In this document: positions 4,985 to 7,554 of the stretch, in pieces
Layout of the letters: each line of letters begins with the position of its first letter
Position numbering within the stretch: the first letter of the stretch is position 1
From: Propionibacteriaceae bacterium
GTDB lineage: Bacteria; Actinomycetota; Actinomycetes; Propionibacteriales; Propionibacteriaceae
Reading direction: 5' to 3'
Length of the DNA stretch: 7,554 bases
NCBI GenBank assembly: GCA_003153855.1
Contig: PMBM01000209.1
Coordinates: forward strand, 19,039 to 26,592
The notes under the pieces: generated by a model
What the model was told of the DNA's origin: nothing
The model's database searches: none
Seen by the model: only the letters and a program-made list of their open reading frames with translations
Position numbers and translations under genes: made by a program

Positions 4985-7515
4985 GCTCGCTCGGCGACCT
5001 GCTCGACGCGGGCCTCGACGGAACCGATGCCGTGTACGAGGGGTTCTCGAGCTGGGTGGCGGACCAGGGCCTGGTGCCGTACCCGCACCAGGAGGAGTCG
5101 ATCCTCGAGCTGCTGAGCGGCGCGAACGTCGTCCTCGCGACGCCGACCGGTTCCGGCAAGTCGCTCGTCGCCACCGCGCTGCACCTGGCGACCGTCGCCG
5201 CCGGCGGCCGAACCTATTACACGGCACCGATCAAAGCCCTCGTCAGCGAGAAGTTCTTCGCGATGGTGGACGCGTTCGGCGCCGAGCGGGTGGGGATGCT
5301 GACCGGCGACGCGTCGGTGAACCCGGACGCGCCGATCATCTGCTGCACCGCCGAGATCCTCGCCAACCTCGCCCTGCGCCAGGGCCCCGACGCGGACGTC
5401 GCCAGCGTCGTCATGGACGAGTTCCACTACTACGGCGACGCGGACCGTGGGTGGGCCTGGCAGGTGCCGCTGCTCGAGCTCACCCGGGCGCAGTTCCTGC
5501 TCATGTCGGCGACCCTGGGCGACACGGCGTCGCTGCGGGCCGACCTCACGCGCCGCACCGGCAGAGCGACAGTGCTCGTCGACGACGCTGTACGACCCGT
5601 GCCTCTGTCGTACGAGTGGGTCCTGACGCCCGTCCAGGACACGATCGCAGACATCGTGGCCGAGCGGCGCGCGCCCGTGTACGTGGTCCACGCCACTCAG
5701 AAGGAGGCTCTCGAACGGGCGCAGTCGCTCCTGTCGATCGACCTCGGCAACCGGACGCAGCGCGACGAGATCGCCGAGGTCGTAGCGCGGTTCAGGTTCT
5801 CTGCGGGCTTCGGCCGTACGTTGTCGAAGCTGATCCGTCGTGGCATCGGCGTGCACCACGCGGGCATGCTGCCCCGCTACCGGCGGCTCGTCGAGCGCCT
5901 GTCGCAGGCCGGGCTGCTCACCGTCATCTGCGGCACCGACACGCTGGGCGTCGGCATCAACGTGCCGATCCGTACGGTGCTGTTCACCACGCTCGCCAAG
6001 TACGACGGGCACAGGGTCAGGATCGTCACCGCGCGCGCCTTCCACCAGATCTCCGGCCGTGCGGGTCGCGCGGGGTTCGACACGATCGGCTACGTCGAGG
6101 TGCAGGCGCCCGAGCATGTGATCGTCAACGAGCGGGCGCTCGCGAAGGCCGGTGACGACCCGAAGGCGCGCCGCAAGGTGATCCGCAAGCAGGCACCGGC
6201 CGGCACCGCCTCGTACAACCGGGACACGTTCGACCGGCTGGTCTCGGCTCCGCCCGAGCCGCTGCGCAGCCGGATGCAGGTCACGTACTCGATGGTGCTC
6301 GACGTCGTCGCGCGGCCCGGCAACCCGATCGAGACGCTGCGGCACCTGCTCATGGACAACCACGAGGAACCCGCGTCCCAGCGGCGCCTGGTCCGCCGCG
6401 CGCTGGCGATCGGCCGCTCGCTGCTACGCGCGGGGATCGTCGTCCCCCTCGACCAGCCCGACGCCACCGGTCGTACGCACCGGCTGACCGTCGACCTGCA
6501 GCGCGACTTCGCGCTCAACCAGCCGCTGAGCGCGTTCGCCCTGGCGGTCGTGGACGTGCTCGACCCGGACTCGCCGTCGTACGCGCTCGACCTCGTGAGC
6601 GTCATCGAGTCGACGCTCGAGGACCCGCTGCAGGTCCTGCTCGCGCAGCAGTTCGAGGCGCGCGGCGAGGCCGTTCGGCAGATGAAGGACGACGGCATCG
6701 AGTACGAGGAGCGGATGGAGCTCCTCGACGGCGTCACCTGGCCGGCGCCGCTCGCGGAGCTGCTCGAGTACACGCTGAAGTCGTACCGGCAGGCGCATCC
6801 CTGGCTGCCCGACGCGCTGCGGCCGAAGTCGGTCGTCCGCGACCTGTACGAGCGGGGGCTGACGTTCACCGAGTACGTCGCGCACTACCGGCTGGCGCGG
6901 GTCGAGGGAGTGCTGCTGCGCTACCTGTCGGACGCGTACCGGGCGCTGCGCCGGACCGTGCCAGAGGGCAGCCGCGACGAGACGTTCAGCGACCTCGTGG
7001 AGTGGCTGGGGGAGCTGGTGCGCCAGACCGACTCGTCGCTCGTCGCCGAGTGGGAGTCGATCCTGGCGGGACTCGAGCCGGGTGAGGCCGCCGAGGTGTC
7101 CGAGCGGCCGATCACGGCGAACGCCAGGGCGTTCCGGGTGCTCGTCCGCAACGCGATGTACAGGCGGGTCATGTTCGTCGCCCGCGAGGACACCGACGGA
7201 CTGGTCGAAGCCGAGGAGCTCGCATCCGGCGCCACCGACCCGCCGCAACAGATCGTCATGGACCGTACGGCGTGGGACGACGCCCTCGACGCGTACTACG
7301 CGGAGCACGACGCCGTCGGCATCGGTCCCGACTCCCGCGGCCCGGGTCTGCTCGTGGTGAACGAGCTCGCCGGCCGGCGCTGGGAGGTACGCCAGGTCCT
7401 CGACGATCCGGCCGGCAACCACGACTGGTCCATCCTCGCGGAGGTCGACCTCAACGCGAGCGACGAGACCGGCGACCTCGTCCTCCGCACCCTGGCCATG
7501 GAGCGCCTCGACTGA
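4981..7515 (+). CDS. Ski2-like DEAD/DEAH-box helicase with DUF3516 C-terminal region
   Basis: An ATP-dependent superfamily 2 helicase of 844 residues, in the Ski2-like group; nucleic-acid substrate unknown. Motifs in order: a Q-like PYPHQ (33-37), Walker A ATPTGSGKS (53-61), motif Ia TAPIKALVSEKF, LTGD, TAEIL, motif II DEFH (146-149) followed by the Ski2-type D-x-x-R-G-x-x-W, motif III MSAT (175-178), the Ski2 signature VHHAGMLP (291-298), motif V GTDTLGVGIN (318-327) and motif VI QISGRAGRAG (356-365). All catalytic residues are present. From about residue 400 to the end the protein matches DUF3516: a winged-helix-like stretch, a helical region (LTFTEYVAHYRLARVEG, 627-643) resembling the DSHCT ratchet bundle, and an acidic alpha/beta end. 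Length is about what I expect for the family. The start is the ATG overlapping the upstream stop; an in-frame GTG at 4963 would add six residues. It should act in the cytoplasm on RNA or DNA; which one cannot be told from sequence. Confidence 0.92.
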   Translation: MSSLGDLLDAGLDGTDAVYEGFSSWVADQGLVPYPHQEESILELLSGANVVLATPTGSGKSLVATALHLATVAAGGRTYYTAPIKALVSEKFFAMVDAFGAERVGMLTGDASVNPDAPIICCTAEILANLALRQGPDADVASVVMDEFHYYGDADRGWAWQVPLLELTRAQFLLMSATLGDTASLRADLTRRTGRATVLVDDAVRPVPLSYEWVLTPVQDTIADIVAERRAPVYVVHATQKEALERAQSLLSIDLGNRTQRDEIAEVVARFRFSAGFGRTLSKLIRRGIGVHHAGMLPRYRRLVERLSQAGLLTVICGTDTLGVGINVPIRTVLFTTLAKYDGHRVRIVTARAFHQISGRAGRAGFDTIGYVEVQAPEHVIVNERALAKAGDDPKARRKVIRKQAPAGTASYNRDTFDRLVSAPPEPLRSRMQVTYSMVLDVVARPGNPIETLRHLLMDNHEEPASQRRLVRRALAIGRSLLRAGIVVPLDQPDATGRTHRLTVDLQRDFALNQPLSAFALAVVDVLDPDSPSYALDLVSVIESTLEDPLQVLLAQQFEARGEAVRQMKDDGIEYEERMELLDGVTWPAPLAELLEYTLKSYRQAHPWLPDALRPKSVVRDLYERGLTFTEYVAHYRLARVEGVLLRYLSDAYRALRRTVPEGSRDETFSDLVEWLGELVRQTDSSLVAEWESILAGLEPGEAAEVSERPITANARAFRVLVRNAMYRRVMFVAREDTDGLVEAEELASGATDPPQQIVMDRTAWDDALDAYYAEHDAVGIGPDSRGPGLLVVNELAGRRWEVRQVLDDPAGNHDWSILAEVDLNASDETGDLVLRTLAMERLD

Positions 7516-7554
7516 GGAGAGCACCTGTGCGGGTGAGGAGAGCACCTGTGCGGG
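7513..7554. repeat. Exact 21-bp tandem direct repeat, two copies
   Basis: Bases 7513-7533 and 7534-7554 are identical. Each unit runs TGA, GGAGAG, CACCT, GTG, CGGG. The TGA of the first copy is the helicase stop codon; each copy also holds a GAGGAG ribosome-binding core 7 nt before a GTG. The window ends exactly at the end of the second copy, so more copies may follow. Confidence 0.9.
7527..7554 (+). CDS. Possible start of a downstream gene, truncated by the window end
   Basis: A GTG at 7527 is preceded at 7 nt by GAGGAG (7514-7519), and the frame reads VRVRRAPVR to the window edge. The 21-bp repeat puts a second GAGGAG (7535-7540) and GTG (7548) in the same frame, so two equivalent starts exist. 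With nine codons visible, no product can be named. It would begin 11 nt after the helicase stop and so belong to the same operon. If the repeat is an assembly artefact, only one of these starts is real. Confidence 0.35.

Noticed and set aside
4933..6363. Long minus-strand reading frame (476 codons) opposite the helicase
   Set aside because: It is antisense to the conserved helicase motifs, and its composition is typical of the shadow frames seen in GC-rich genes.
4981..7515. Assignment of the helicase as HelY/Mtr4 or Lhr
   Set aside because: The core is Ski2-like, but the C-terminal half matches DUF3516 rather than the rRNA-processing arm and DSHCT arrangement of HelY or the Lhr core, so no gene symbol is given.
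6424..7545. Long minus-strand reading frame (373 codons) opposite the helicase C-terminal half
   Set aside because: It is antisense to the DUF3516 region and rich in Arg/Val/Glu/Gln in the way expected of a shadow; no recognisable motif.

Overview
The window is a 7.55 kb stretch of very GC-rich DNA (about 69% GC by eye) with tight gene packing, GTG/TTG starts and strong G/C third-position bias. This points to an actinobacterium. The family content (a DUF2339 membrane protein, an SH3 plus ARB_07466-type secreted protein, a DUF3516 Ski2-like helicase) and the frequent GTAC/CGTACG words would suit Nocardioidaceae (Aeromicrobium/Nocardioides type), but that placement is inference. No mobile element, RNA gene, CRISPR array or sign of recent transfer was seen.

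Layout. (1) 52-2121, plus strand: a large polytopic DUF2339 protein with a proline-rich, internally repetitive cytoplasmic linker. (2) 2136-2165: a perfect 12-bp hairpin between two convergent genes, probably a bidirectional terminator. (3) 2185-3090, minus strand: an exported SH3-like protein whose C-terminal domain carries an HxxxxxxD...HxH metal-binding pattern (ARB_07466-like, LAS/M15 style), read from a TTG start. (4) 3091-3289: a divergent intergenic region holding a plausible promoter for the minus-strand gene, with a 15-bp inverted repeat over its start point, and a -10-like box for the plus-strand gene. (5) 3290-4300, plus strand: a single-span surface protein with two bacterial Ig-like domains. 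(6) 4328-4984, plus strand: a protein with the KDPG/KHG aldolase fold that appears to lack the Schiff-base lysine and the other catalytic residues. (7) 4981-7515, plus strand: a DEFH-type Ski2-like helicase with a DUF3516 C-terminal half, overlapping gene 6 by ATGA. (8) 7513-7554: an exact 21-bp tandem duplication covering the helicase stop codon and the ribosome-binding site and GTG start of a probable next gene, cut off by the window end.

How the genes may work together. Genes 1-3 are envelope proteins, but their arrangement (convergent, then divergent) does not make them one transcription unit. The pseudo-aldolase and the helicase are translationally coupled and look like a functional pair. 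A catalytically dead, TIM-barrel sugar-acid aldolase fused by operon logic to a Ski2-like RNA/DNA helicase is the most unusual thing here. A ligand-sensing or scaffold role for the barrel is possible but is inference only.
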